Below, in pieces: positions 36,629 through 48,222 of a stretch of 64,000 nucleotides of DNA. The translations under genes and the position numbers were made by a program. The notes below the pieces were generated by a model, which saw only the letters and a list, made by a program, of their open reading frames with translations, did no database searches and was not told the DNA's origin. Numbering within the stretch: the stretch's first letter is position 1; every line of letters begins with the position of its first letter. The DNA is taken from NCBI GenBank assembly GCA_032622095.1, contig CP136067.1, positions 78,890,705 to 78,954,704 of the forward strand, given 5' to 3'. This DNA is from Siphonodentalium dalli. Its lineage: Eukaryota > Mollusca > Scaphopoda > Gadilida > Siphonodentaliidae.

Positions 36629-37042
36629 AATCACTGAACTAAATGGTTTCCCTGAATTGAAGCATGTAGGCCATACCAGTGATGTTTACCCAGCTAGATT
36701 GACACTAGTTGATCACGAAAATGTAAGAAAAATCATAGGTGTTTACTGTTTAAAATAAATCCCCAAGTGTATGACAGGGCTATCCCACAGCCAAATTTGA
36801 TCTGGAAAAACCCAGAACTACAGCAGCTAGTTCACTAAATTTCCCGCTCAAAATATCCATTCCCCCATTCATTCACCAGTTTAAATTATTGAGATATTAT
36901 GTACAAATCAAATAAACGCGATGACATCCTCCAATAACGTGTCGCATGTATCAGATGAAGGTCATTCTTCAGTTACCTTCACCTTTAGCTTTCCAAGATG
37001 TACTCGCTCCCCGACTCTAGAACACATTTAGCTCCCTGATTC
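36629..37042. repeat. direct duplication K, copy 1 (414 bp)
   Basis: Nearly identical to 37924-38379 (same order, few substitutions) apart from a ~40-bp gap near the start. Shared landmarks: GCCATACCAGTGATGTTTAC, TTGATCACGAAAATGTAAGA, AACTACAGCAGCTAGTTCAC, CGACTCTAGAACACATTTAG. Confidence 0.9.
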
Positions 37043-37923
37043 CTATATATATGCATATGTGTGGAAAACAGCGTTTCTTATAGTATTTTATCAAAATATA
37101 GATAGACCTTACTGAAATCAAAAATGGATTATATCGAGCAGTAGTGGTTTATTTTTCCAATATGAGTCATCCTGAAAATTAGTGTCAATCCTCAAAATAA
37201 AGCCAAAACATTTAGATTTTTTTTTTCAATTTTACTAGCTGATACGTCTCGTATAACTTAAGTATGCCCTTATATACCATAATATTACTAAATTGAAGAG
37301 GAAATGTTAATATACATTTTGAGAGGGATATATTGTCCAATTTTAACCCTTTTCATGCAGAATTTGGCAATTTATAATAAACATTTACCAAAATTAACAG
37401 CAAATTAAAATAAAAAAATACTTTAATAGCAATATAAAGCGACCATAAGTCAATTTAAATATCTAAACATAATGATACAACATCAGACACAGCCTCATGC
37501 ATAAAATGTTACCAGCTGGCAGGGCATACTGTCTGTTTAACAAATCTGCCACGACAGTTTTGCACGACAGTAACTTTAGTGGTGATACCATCACCCCCCC
37601 CCCCGAGTTGGAGTGGGGCTACGGTCCCCAATAAGGCTGCTGGTGTCGGAAAAGCTTAATTGGGTCAACTGCCACCTTTTCCCAATGGGGGGCTAACACT
37701 CCTCAAAATTGTGGGAGGGGGGCTTTAGACCCCCTGACCCCCTAATGGTACCTGATGTCCATGCAAAATTCCCAGATTTATCCCTTTCTTTACTATCTAC
37801 AGACGAATCCATGCGTTTCTTCTTTAAATCTGTCCAAAATGTTGTCATTATCATTTGAAAATAAGAAAATATGGAATTAACAACTTATCATGGCGAGACG
37901 TAAAATTCATATTTTTCTTATAG
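37043..37923. other. spacer between K copies, with C-tract and GGGGG-rich segment
   Basis: An 11-nt C tract lies at 37594-37604. Around 37610-37750 a G/C-rich stretch includes CCCAATAAGGCTGCTGG and GACCCCCTGACCCCC, a type also seen near 60.9 kb. No coding evidence. Confidence 0.5.
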
Positions 37924-38379
37924 GAATCACTTATCTAAATGGTTTCCCATAGGTGACAGTGTTAACGTTTTGGCCAAATTCACTGAATTGGAGCATGCAG
38001 GCCATACCAGTGATGTTTACCCGGCTAGATTGACACTAGTTGATCACGAAAATGTAAGAAAAATCATAGTCATGTGTTTACTTTTTAAAATAAATCCCCA
38101 AGTGTACGACAGGGCTATCCCACAGCCAAATTTGATCTGGAAAAACCCAGAACTACAGCAGCTAGTTCACTAAATTTCCCGCTCAAAAACATCCATTCCC
38201 CCATTCATTCACCAGTTTAAATTATTGAGATATTATGTACAAATCAAATAAACGCGATGTCATCCTCTAATAACGTGTCGCATGTATCAGATGAAGGTCA
38301 TTCTTCAGTTACCTTCACCTTTAGCATTCCACGGTGTACTCGCTCCCCGACTCTAGAACACATTTAGCTCCCTGATTCC
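37924..38379 (+). repeat. direct duplication K, copy 2 (456 bp), with a 67-codon frame
   Basis: The longer copy of the duplication. A frame at 37970-38173 (MAKFTELEHAGHTSDVYPAR, then LTLVDHENVRKII, ending NPELQQLVH) is open, and its upstream extension GDSVNVL is open too, so it could be a retrocopied or duplicated exon. I do not recognise the protein. In copy 1 the same frame is disrupted near its start by the 40-bp gap. Confidence 0.75.
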
Positions 38380-38747
38380 AGTTGAGTTGCCACGCCACCA
38401 TACATCGACTAATAACGCCCATTCGCAGTGTTGTATTATTTTCCAGCCGATGTTTGCATTTTTGTTTTCTATTTATTCATGTGTGTTGTTTTGTCGTGTG
38501 ATATTCCTCAAGGTTTCGCCTTGATGAGTATTGATCGTTCGGAATATACATGTAGTGTTGTTGACGCATGTATCATTGTTGTGAGTTGTCGAATAGCTAC
38601 TTGACATATTTTTCTCGATATATGGCAATTTACCTAAATATAGGTTTTTTACGTTTAGTAGTGATGGTTCGGTATAAAGCTCCAGTAATGATGAGTTGTA
38701 TCCTCAGTACTTGGTTCTTAGCGTAGATCTCGATGTTAACTTGTTAA

Positions 38748-39330
38748 AGGGGTACTGTACGCCATTTTCATTAAATTTCCGGTGACAACAACGATCTAAT
38801 ATCGATAATATATAGAAACATAAGTAATTTGAGTCGAAGATGTATTCTGTAAACGCTCAGGTTAATAGGCTATCTTAAAAAAATTTAATTTAAAAGTTAA
38901 TACTTTGATATAAATTGAATTTATGACTGGAGCCATAAAATGGCGTCAATTAAATTACGAATTACCGTAATCAAACAAAGTAATTGAGGGATACTGGCTT
39001 GTTAAACCGATCGCACACACGACCGCTTAAAAATATTATGATGATACGGGGAGAACACTCAAGCCACTCACTGACTAGCGACAATACAATAACTTAAATG
39101 ATTATATGGGACTAGTATGCCTATAATATAACTTTTATTTGATTCATTTGGTTGAAAACTGTACAAATATTACTCGACAACGACAATTTGTATTTTGCAT
39201 TCCGGTAAATTTGTCATCCGTAACACTACTTCGTACTCAACAGACTTTCAAATAATGAAAAAATTGTTACCTTATTCTCCGACTCGGAGACTATAGAAAC
39301 CAACAACAACATTTGGCGTACAGTACCCCT
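38748..39330. mobile_element. TTAA-bounded MITE family H, copy 2 (583 bp)
   Basis: TIRs AGGGGTACTGTACGCC and the exact inverse are flanked by TTAA at 38744-38747 and 39331-39334. It is homologous to H1 but lacks the G3 insertion, giving the empty TTAA site near 38897. No coding capacity. Confidence 0.93.
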
Positions 39331-39348
39331 TTAAGGGACGCCTGTGTT

Positions 39349-39494
39349 TGTTATATATATATATATTGACAAACACTGCAATGAATAGCTCGAAAATTCC
39401 AATATGCCAAGCCAATCAATACAGCGCCTCTGAATGGCTCTCTCTCTCCCCCTCTCTATCTCTCTCTCTCTATCTCTCTCTCTCTCTCTCTCTT
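39349..39494. repeat. (TA)n and (CT)n microsatellites
   Basis: A TA run at about 39350-39366 and an almost pure CT run at about 39438-39494, immediately right of MITE H2. Confidence 0.9.
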
Positions 39495-40045
39495 GCTTGC
39501 ATGCTCAAAGTCCAATTTGACGCTCTTCATTGCGTATTATCACTTGAACAAACACAACACATGTGCTGGTTACTCCTCACAAGACCTTGAATAGTAGCAG
39601 GGTTGTGTGAGAACCAGCGGTACAGCTCATTCGTCTCATTCTCAGATATTGGCTGAACTGGCTCCACGTGAGTCACAAATTTTCAAAGAATGTGGAAATA
39701 TTTGGTGATAAAAAGTACTATTAAACTTCTATGTTCTGATCTTCAACTGGTCTCAACACCCACCGGATTTGAAGCCTGGTTTCACGAAACAGGCACGGAC
39801 TACATTTGTAGTGTTTTAGGTGCCACACGTCTGCCCATTGCCAAAAGAATTGCACGCGCAAAGAAATCATATGTGCACGATGTTCTGATCCATGTCCAAT
39901 AAATGAGCACACGAATTATTCATAACCAAAGTGTTCAAACTCTCGTGCACTCATCGCTATGGATCGTCCATGTCCTATCTGGGACTATGCATTCAAAGTA
40001 CAGAAAATTATGTCTGGGGAATCAACTTTCATAATTATATAGATG

Positions 40046-42730
40046 CTTAGAAAATTGATGGAATTCGACCTTAAAGTTGTCATTCATCGTACATTTTCTG
40101 AGGTTGTGCCTGCCTGTATGTGGTCAGTGTTTTAATCGAAATGCAGGTCACATATAATATTACATGAGGTTCGTAATATATATCACATGAAATGTCATAC
40201 ATGTCTTATCCAGTGGAGCCAGCTGTTCCAATAAAATCATCAAAACCGTCTCTTAAAATATATGACTCTCAGAAACAGGGTCGCTTACAGAGATTGATAT
40301 AAGAGATGTAGAAGTTCAATGCGATGGTAGAAGAATACGTGATTCGTTTTGAAGATTTCATTTCGGATAAGACGTCGTTATGTGGTTTGATTCGACCAGA
40401 TGGATTCGAAATGACATCCAGCTGAAAGTCAGCACGTTACCGGCTTATCATAGGATTTATTTTAGGTTCATAATAGACGAAGCATCGCCTCAACTTTAGT
40501 TCATAACTAACTGAAAATGAGAGCGTTTTTGTGCCACATCGACTCATAATAACTTATTATATATGAACCCAATCGAGCACACTTGTTTTGTTTTTGTATG
40601 TTTTTATTTGGATATTATTTTATTTTATTTGTATTTCCTCCAGTATATGAAGATTCATAAAGCATATAACAACACTGAATGTGTAGAGAAATATGAACCA
40701 ATAGCACCAAGATTAATTTGAAGAAATATGAGTTCCATTGAGAGAGAAAACATGCTTAGTAGGTCAGTGTTGAGAACAACAAACGCCATGCGTAATAGCC
40801 AACTTTTAATTCTAGTAACCAGTCAATAATCCGCTGCACGTATACCTACCTGCGCGCACTGATTACCACTCTATATTACACAGAACATGCATTACACATA
40901 TTATATACTGCGTTTGTACTGTGCCACATATGCGTTGCAAGACTAAAGAATTGAATATAATTGAGGTGTTGTCCATACAACTCGCTTATAACAGTTATCA
41001 CTGTGTACAAACAAATTGATATGACATCTGTGCAGTTGCGTGGATGTGGATGACGACACATTATGTGACGAACGCCCATTATGCACTTTTCGAAATATAA
41101 CAGGAAGAAAGAAGATAAATTTCGCGTATGTGTATGTAGCTTATAACATCCAAATAAACTGCACCCACTCAATACAAGCGAACATGCCAAGTGCGTAGGT
41201 ACTTTAAACAAATTCTTCCTGATTAAACACGCATCCGACAGATCGTATGGTGATGAATTGGGTTTGTTGGGGAGAATAACATGTCTGGCCTGAATTCCAA
41301 AACAATCGATATGACCTTGACATTGCGTTGCACTCTATCGGTCGAGATCTAGGTTGAGCTGAACTCTGCAAACGAATAGACGATCGATCATCATGAAGCG
41401 ATGGTTCAGCAGGCAATTTCAAGCTTGCGACGAGACACGTATCTCATAGAGATGTGTTTCTTCCGGTCGATAAAGCTGTTTTCCGTGTTTCGTGATTATA
41501 TTCTATTTATAACTACACAAAGTCACTGCACTCGTATTTTATTTGGCCGTCAGCATCAGTGAATACCGGTGGTTGACCGACTTTAGTACAGCGCAGTACA
41601 ATAAACCGGTTATGCCCCATGCACAAGAGACAAGACATTAATACCACATAGAAGAAGTGTATTTAATATGCGAGCTATTCTTAACTTGGCGCATTAATTT
41701 CGCGGCGCACATATGTTGTTTGTTTGATGGTGGCCTAGTTCAAGTACAACACACATTCGAAACGTCCTTTACCTTGTTTCACGTTGTAGGTCAATAAGAG
41801 ATTTGAATTCGTCTTCTCAGGTTGACCTATGATCAGAAGATAGGACTCGAGAAGCGAACGGTTTTATAATCGCCATGGAGTTGCATACGCTTGGTTGAAT
41901 TATAGAGACGTGTTTGTGTGCACGAATGTGAATAATGAATGCTATAATTTGAAGGGGGCCTGTATGCTTTATTTTTTCACACTCACTACAGCAGCAACAA
42001 AAATACAATTTACTAACATCAAAATGTCCTTGGGCTGCACTGAGGATAGTGAGTTTAGTTGGGATTTTTATCGTCCTCAATTGCTTTCTCGGACGGAAAC
42101 ACATTTTAAACTATAATTTTTTTTTTTAAGCAACCGGTCAATCAAGTGTGGGCATTGCAATGTGCAAATAAATAGTTGCCTAAATTGCATGGTTGATACT
42201 AAATGAATAATACATCTATTTCCACGAAGTAATCCTGTGAAAAAGTAAAAGACTTATCCTCGTTCATTCTACCAATATTGTGTCCAACGTGCACCGGCTT
42301 ATAATAAATAGATACCTACTCGTATTGATAGTTAATAAGTAATTACTAATTAATTATTAATTTTAAGTCGATTAAAAAAACATACACGCATGAGTTTATG
42401 GCAATTGAGTCCACATAACTTCTTCTCGACTATACTTAAAGCAGATAAGTTAAAATTAAAATGATTAAATTAATAAAATATAATAGTATATATATCAAAT
42501 ATATATATTTGACACATAGTTATACATGCAAATGTAAATATATAAAGAATGTTTCATTCAGTTATGAGGTCGTGTTATTAATCGGAGAGCCTGTTGGGTT
42601 CTATTTGCTCAATCGCATACGAAAGGTTTGATGCCCCAGATTTGTTACACCCCAGGAACGTTCAAAGAAATCCGATTTCTCATGTTGCTAATTCCTGACG
42701 TTTAGGGACCAGAGACCGCACAAAAAACCC
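40046..42730. other. non-coding; diverged hairpin-element relative at ~40455-40560
   Basis: No gene supported. At about 40455-40560 the sequence resembles 18520-18660 (TTATTTTAGGT, ATCGCCTC, CTGAAAATGAGAGCGTTTTT, GACTCATAAT) with the hairpin pairing decayed. A short AT-rich palindromic stretch lies at 42480-42515. Confidence 0.5.
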
Positions 42731-42736
42731 AAAATG

Positions 42737-43075
42737 ACTTCTATTTGCACCTTTGAGAACGAAGCTGATTTTTATATTAGTAGTGCTCCAGCAATCACTG
42801 ATCGCACAATTTCTTAAACGAAATTTCCTGGCGTTTTCATTTCAGAAGAAGTTTTTTTTAAAGTGCCCCCAAAATTACTTCTATTGCACTTTCGAGCACA
42901 AAGCTGATTTTTATATTAATAGTGCTCTAGTCATCACTGATCAATTGTAAACAATTTCTGAAACGAAATTCCCTGGCGTTTTCATTTCAGAATGGGCTTT
43001 TTGAAAATACCTCAAAAAACCCGAAAATTTACTTTTATTTACACCTTTATACAAAGCTGATTTTTTTTCCTCATT
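42737..43075. repeat. 140/154-bp tandem repeat, ~2.3 copies
   Basis: Units start at about 42737, 42877 and 43031 with ACTTCTATTTGCAC or variants. They contain AAGCTGATTTTTATATTA, AGTGCTC.AG..ATCACTGAT and CCTGGCGTTTTCATTTCAGA. The second unit carries a ~14-bp insertion. No relation to neighbouring elements was seen. Confidence 0.9.
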
Positions 43076-43261
43076 AGTTAACCTGCTATCGCTGGTCATA
43101 AAAAAAACATGGTTTAAACGGACATGGCTCATTCAAACCTCCGCCAAATTTCTTTTCTACATAATTTGGAGCTGCAGATACGATAAGTCGATAAACAAAT
43201 AAACTATTGATATACCAGCTTCATATGCTATAAAAAACACCTGCCAAAGTCACAGACATTT

Positions 43262-43370
43262 TTCAGCCATGTTCAACTTTTCACCAGAAGTCAGAAAAAC
43301 GCTCTTTATTTCTACCATATCAGGAATAGACTACCACGAAACGCTCTTTTCTGTTCCATGTCGCGCAAAT
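43262..43370. repeat. CGCTCTTTAT-pair repeat (family O), copy 1
   Basis: Contains CACCAGAAGTCAGAAAAACG, CTCTTTAT, CCATATCAGGAATAGAC, a second ACGCTCTTTT box about 50 bp downstream, and TCCATGTCGCGCAAATGA. It aligns with 51290-51400 and 58880-58985. No TIR or target duplication was found. Confidence 0.7.
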
Positions 43371-44006
43371 GACTCTTGTGTGTTTGGGACCCAAACAACG
43401 TAGTCACAGTTCATTACTTTCATTACATTCAATGCGTATTTTTGGGTTACATAATGCTCGTAGAAAGGTAGTTCTGAAGCACGGGTCCCCAAAAAAAACT
43501 AATTATTTGGGGTGGGGTAATTTTTTGTTCTGGGCCTGTGTTAAGAAGTGGGTTGTGGGGTTGAATCAAGGTACCCAACCAAAAGCCGAAAAAAATGTTC
43601 TATATATGAACTGCAGGACGCAAAGATGATATTGTTTCTTAACATTATCTCCACTAGCATCACTGGTCACAGGTCAACGGTAAAAAAAACGAAATCACCA
43701 GGCAAGGTAATTAAAAAGGGTGTTGACAATTATGAAACAATGTCATGGACCCCGTACGTTGACACGCTGTCCAATTTACCTGACAAGTTTACCGGAATTT
43801 CGTTGTATGGTTGTATAGTTCTTGGTCAAAATCAATGGTGTAGTAACTCGTGGTATTTCATAGTTCTCAATGAAACAACGGAAGATATATAATATGTAAT
43901 TTTGTGCCTCATTTTATCGGACAGAATCGGGGGAACAACATTTTTTAAATCCGCTTTGGTGAACATTTTCTAGAGCTCTTTGAAAAAAGTCCTATTGACA
44001 TGTATG
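43371..44006. other. non-coding, one domainless 114-codon frame
   Basis: A frame at 43548-43892 is open but shows no recognisable domain, signal peptide or membrane segment. I do not support it as a gene. Confidence 0.35.
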
Positions 44007-44126
44007 TACGGAAGCCTATTAGGGCCATTTAATTTTTGTTATATATTCATTAAAATATTTCCTTTTTTATTTCCTTTTTTATATATATTCATTAAAATAT
44101 TTCCTTTTTACTTTCTTGTTTTACTT

Positions 44127-44312
44127 TCCACCTGGGAGATAACTTTCTCCCGGGAATTAAATTTTCTCCCAGGGAGGTAACTTTTCTCCCAGGGAGATAA
44201 CTTATCTCTCAGGAAGAAAACTTTTCTCCCGGGAATTAACTTTTCTCCCAGGGAGATAACTTTTCTCCTGGGAATTAACTTATCTCCCAGGGAGAAAACT
44301 TTTCTCCACCGG
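44127..44312. repeat. tandem palindrome array, left foldback arm (~9 units)
   Basis: Units of about 19 bp such as GGGAGATAACTTATCTCCC, with variants GGGAATTAACTTTTCTCCC, are joined through CCCGGG or CCCAGGG. Each unit is itself nearly self-complementary around a central C, so the array can form many small cruciforms. Confidence 0.92.
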
Positions 44313-44461
44313 TGGAAAATCACGTGATTTTACATGCAGCACGTGACATGTGTAGTGTGGATTACACTCGACATTCCAGCTGTTTTCATTGTTATTATCA
44401 TCGCAAGTCTTTCGTATCATGGATGTATGTGTCGGTACTCTAAAAATATGACCAGTGTTAA

Positions 44462-44917
44462 AGGCACTGGAGGCCTTAATTGTCGAAAATATTCATATTT
44501 GTTCCAAACACCGTAAATTGAAAAACATGCAGTTTCGTTCATATATACCATGACCATCGCGTAAACAGCATGTTATCATAAAGACCTACTATAGTTTACC
44601 TAAGCTAGAGCCTGATTTTGTTACAGAAGACAGCACAATGCTACTGGCTAATCACACACAAATGACATAAACGCTCTTTATTAGTTCCATATCAGGAATT
44701 CACCAACAAATAACGCTCTGCCAGTGTATGTTTACCATCATAATATAAACAAACACCAGAAAAGTAACTTTTTATGCTTTTGTTTACATAACAATGGTCA
44801 AATATATGACAATAACATACTGTTTATGCGACATTTTGATGTTCTTTCTGTTTGTGGCGGTTTTTGACGGGTGGAAATATTTTCACAGGATACCCACCGC
44901 CAAGGCCAACCGTACCT
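44462..44917. mobile_element. TTAA-bounded MITE family F, copy 2 (456 bp)
   Basis: Ends AGGCAC and GTACCT with TTAA at 44458-44461 and 44918-44921. It lies within the foldback element interior. It lacks a short segment present in F1 and F3 (the TATTTGTATACGGACAAAGT stretch), and its second CGCTCTTTAT box has decayed. Confidence 0.92.
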
Positions 44918-45795
44918 TTAAAGTTCTCCTGATGATATTTATAGTGATATGTGAAGCACACCCACCACAATACATACCTTTGGACACAGTGAACCATAGT
45001 AGAGAATGGATAGTAGAAAGATAGTTTAGCCTTGGATTTGAATACATTGAAATATTATGTTTTCTTCATTTGTACCATGGCATAACAATGAGTTTGCGAC
45101 ATTTGAAGATAATTCTGAAATCGATGGGCCTGACACAGAGAAAATTCAAGGATGACATTATGGATGTGCTATCGGCTATATATAGAATCTGAGTTAAATA
45201 ACACAGGCAGTGATCTCGGGTATATAGGGCAATGCACGCTAGATTATTATTTTACCACCTCGATGTTATCTGGGAGTCCGCCTATTTATTTCAATTTAAT
45301 GTTGCGTCACGTCATAAAGAGTGTTTAAGGATGCCGTGGATACTTTATGCATTCAATAGAATCGTTTCGCCATGTCATTATAAAGAGCGTTTAATGATGT
45401 GTACCCATTGTTTCGCCACCAACACGTGCTATAGGTCCAATTTAGAGCGATTTCGTGCATTTCACGACCACCGGTAGTCCAAAATGGACCCACCACTATA
45501 CTAGCGATGGTCAGTAAATTTTAGACTAGAGTCCAGGGTCCGCGACAGCCATGGCACATATTCACAAAAAATATAAAATAATCAATCGGAATAGGCAGCA
45601 TTTGATACGAAGGTAACTTTATAGTTAATGGCGAAATATCATGATTTCATAACAACATAACATGGTCCAATACTATAAACAGTCAAACACTCCGACTCTT
45701 CCCAATTCCAGCCATATCCTCAGTTCCTGAATGTCTTCTACGACCAGGCACAGGTCTGGTGTCTGCTTCGACTACAGAATGCTACACCAGACACA

Positions 45796-46446
45796 GGTCC
45801 CCTGGTGTGACAACACTACCATGAGTATATACCTTAATAAAAGGTTTATATCTATCCGACCTATATTGAGCATAGATTCGCTTGCGATAAAAAATTCATC
45901 AATATCCCCTGTGTATAATATAATGCCGCATACCAAGTTCTTTCGACCATATTCGCACCTTTAATTTGGTGTATCTCCCACGTCGATACGTGCAAGATCG
46001 CCAAAGATATGAATATGTGCACACTTTCAAAATCAGACAAACCCCTGAACATATTCCCATCAAATATAGCACAGTAGCACTGCAGAATTTACTCTGCTGA
46101 GGTCACACAAACAGGACCATCCATGGTGAATCATTGTGACAAGTGGAATTCTGCAGTAGAACTATGCTATATATTTGATGGGAATCTGTTCAAGGGTTTG
46201 TCTGGATTTGAAAGTGTGCACACATTCAGATATATCTTTGGTGATCGTACACGTATCGATGCAAGAGATACACCAAATTAAAGGTGTGAATATGGTCTAA
46301 AGAACTGGGGATGTGACATTATCTTATGTACAGAGGATATTGATGAATTTAGATTGCAAGTGAGTCTATGCTCAATATAGGTCTTATAGATATAAACCTT
46401 GTATTAAGGTATATACTTATGGTAGTGTTGTCGCACCAGGGGACCT
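45796..46446. repeat. 650-bp inner hairpin (arms ~300 bp)
   Basis: Left arm about 45796-46095 and right arm about 46139-46446 are inverted copies with scattered substitutions, joined by a ~45-bp loop. Paired landmarks: AGGTCCCCTGGTG, AACACTACCAT.AGTATATA, CCTATATTGAGCATAGA, CACCTTTAATTTGGTGTATC, CCCATCAAATATA. The arms carry frames without a recognised domain. It may be a foldback or inverted duplication inside the larger element. Confidence 0.9.
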
Positions 46447-46611
46447 ATGGCACCAGGCGCTAAACATTGGCGCGTTATATATTGACTGTCAAAATGTTTT
46501 TTCGCGCCAGGACATCAGACAATGACTCGTGACAGGTGTATTATAACAGTAGCAGGATATGTTTGGATGTTATCGGTTACGTGAAATCTATCACATCACG
46601 TGATTTTCCAC

Positions 46612-47092
46612 CACGGGAGAAAAGTTTATTCCCGGGAGATAAGTTATCTCCCTGGGAGAAAAGTTAATTCCCGGGAGAAAAGTTTTCTCCCTGGGAGATA
46701 AGTTATCTCCCGGGAGAAAAGTTTTCTCCCTGGGAGAAAAGTTAATTCCCGGGAGAAAAGTTTTATCCCTGGGAGATAAGTTATCTCCCTGGGAGAAAAG
46801 TTAATTCCCGGGAGAAAAGTTTTCTCCCTGGGAGATAAGTTATCTCCCGGGAGAAAAGTTTTCTCCCTGGGAGAAAAGTTAATTCCCGGGAGAAAAGTTT
46901 TCTCCCTGGGAGATAAGTTATCTCCCGGGAGAAAAGTTATCTCCCGGGAGAAAAGTTATCTCCCTGGGAGAAAAGTTAATTCCCGGGAGAAAAGTTTTCT
47001 CCCTGGGAGATAAGTTAATTCCCGGGAGAAAAGTTTTCTCCCCTCTCCCTGGGAGATAAGTTATTTCCAGGGAGAAAAGTTATCTCCCAGGT
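46612..47092. repeat. tandem palindrome array, right foldback arm (~22 units)
   Basis: About 22 units, mainly GGGAGATAAGTTATCTCCC, GGGAGAAAAGTTTTCTCCC and GGGAGAAAAGTTAATTCCC, joined by CCTGGG or CCCGGG. Higher-order blocks of several units recur, which points to recent expansion by unequal exchange. Confidence 0.93.
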
Positions 47093-47221
47093 GGAAAGTA
47101 AAAAAAGAAAGTAAAAAGGAAATATTTTAATGAATATATATAAAAAAGGAAATAAAAAAGGAAATATTTTAATGAATATATAACAAAAATTAAATGGCCC
47201 TAATAGGCTTCCGTATGTATG

Positions 47222-47924
47222 GCTTTATTGTCAGATAGTTCGTTCCTTAATAATCCTTATGGAAATAAACTTCAATGAAATTTAAATTTATGTTATGAAG
47301 ATGGTAGGAACATGCGACAAACACAAATTATTATTGTCATTACAAAATCCAAAAGGTTGTCCGGAATTGGTCAAATGGGGCAATTTTCGCTGCATTTTAC
47401 TAAATCGATATCCGATAATTACGAACCATGTCACTAGGATTTGGGCCCTTCAGGGTCCCTCAAATTAAAATAGATTTAAAACACAATTTCGAAGAAAAAT
47501 CAATTATTTGTTTAATGACCACACTCTCAAATAAAGCAATTGATTTAGGTACCCCATGGAACCAAAAGCCGCGATAGTACCAGACAGTTTGGTACTATAA
47601 GCCTTTAGAGCCTGTTTAGCGTTATAGAACCACATGAGTTGGTACTCCACAGAGTGCCAATCGTTGGCTCCATGCTGATTGGGTGAGACCGTGGGTGTGT
47701 CAATATCGAGTGCCGTGTGCAAACGATTAAATTAAAGTGAAAAATGGCCGCCCGTCGACTCGCGGTCGTAGATCTGTCGGATTATTTCATTTAGCACCAT
47801 GCAAGGGAGTCTTTGTGGTTTTGTACTTAATTGGATGTTTAAACGCGGTAGCATAATTTGGAATCTAACATGTCACATTGTTAAATTTGCCGGTATCAGG
47901 GCTGTTTTGTTCTCTGGAGTATCA
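47222..47924. other. non-coding, nothing recognised
   Basis: No frame with a domain and no repeat apart from isolated GTACT/GGTACT motifs that foreshadow the palindrome array at 48.1 kb. Confidence 0.45.
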
Positions 47925-48100
47925 AATTGCTGGATCTATGCGTAGTACCTAAATACTTCAGAGTACCTGTCTTGATATTTTGGTACTTCAGATAATATAT
48001 AGGGCGTATCATGAAAGCATCTATTTCTTGGCACCTCATTTCGGTGCGGTGGGTATTATATGCACAATGCCCGGTAGAACTTGAATAATTATTACGTAAT

Positions 48101-48222
48101 CCAGAGTACCAACAATTTGGTACTCTAGAGTACCAAGAAGTTGGTACTCCAGAGTACCAAACATTTGGTACTCTAGAGTACCTAAACTTTTGGTACTCCA
48201 GAGTACCAAAAAGTTGGTAGTC
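48101..48222. repeat. tandem palindrome array, AGAGTACCAA-NNN-TTGGTACTC (5 units)
   Basis: Five consecutive ~24-26-bp units, each a palindrome with a 3-5-nt centre (for example AGAGTACCAA-GAAG-TTGGTACTCC). Weaker palindromes of the same GTACC/GGTAC type flank it at about 47940-47995 and 48237-48262. Sequence is unrelated to the foldback array, but the organisation is the same. Confidence 0.92.

Larger units (their letters stand above)
36480..40045 (+). mobile_element. LINE family E copy 4, heavily disrupted
   Basis: 5' UTR-like sequence at 36500-36625 (AGGGCGGCCGATAGGCGTAT, TTAGCTCATGGTCC, GGTGGTTGGAAT) and ORF1-proximal sequence at 38690-38740 (CCTCAGTACTTGGTTCTTAG) are separated by the K1/K2 duplication. 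MITE H2 follows at 38748-39330. ORF1 resumes at 39500-40040: CTGGTTACTCCTCACAAGAC, the knuckle-equivalent region near 39840-39900, and a stretch near 39960-39990 corresponding to the DRSCPIWDY block of E1. Knuckle residues are mostly lost and no 3' UTR tail is seen. Confidence 0.65.
44007..47215. mobile_element. foldback-type element, 3.2 kb, TIRs built of tandem palindromes
   Basis: Left arm 44007-44331 and right arm about 46597-47215 are inverted copies. Outer domain: TACGGAAGCCTATTAGGGCC, then a duplicated ATTCATTAAAATATTTCC block. Next comes an array of 19-bp palindromes, and innermost GGTGGAAAATCACGTGATTT. The arms differ in length (325 versus 619 bp) because the arrays differ in unit number. 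The 6-mer TGTATG flanks both ends (44001-44006, 47216-47221), a candidate target duplication. Architecture (long inverted termini of short tandem repeats) matches Drosophila FB and sea urchin TU elements; relationship by sequence is unknown. The interior carries MITE F2 and an inner hairpin but no recognisable transposase. Confidence 0.82.

Noticed and set aside
43548..43892. 114-codon frame before the foldback element
   Set aside because: No domain, no membrane or signal segment, overlapped by another frame; not supported as a gene.
46612..47092. Regularly spaced repeats that could suggest a CRISPR array
   Set aside because: Units are contiguous palindromes without unique spacers, the same array occurs inverted at 44.1-44.3 kb, and the DNA is eukaryotic.
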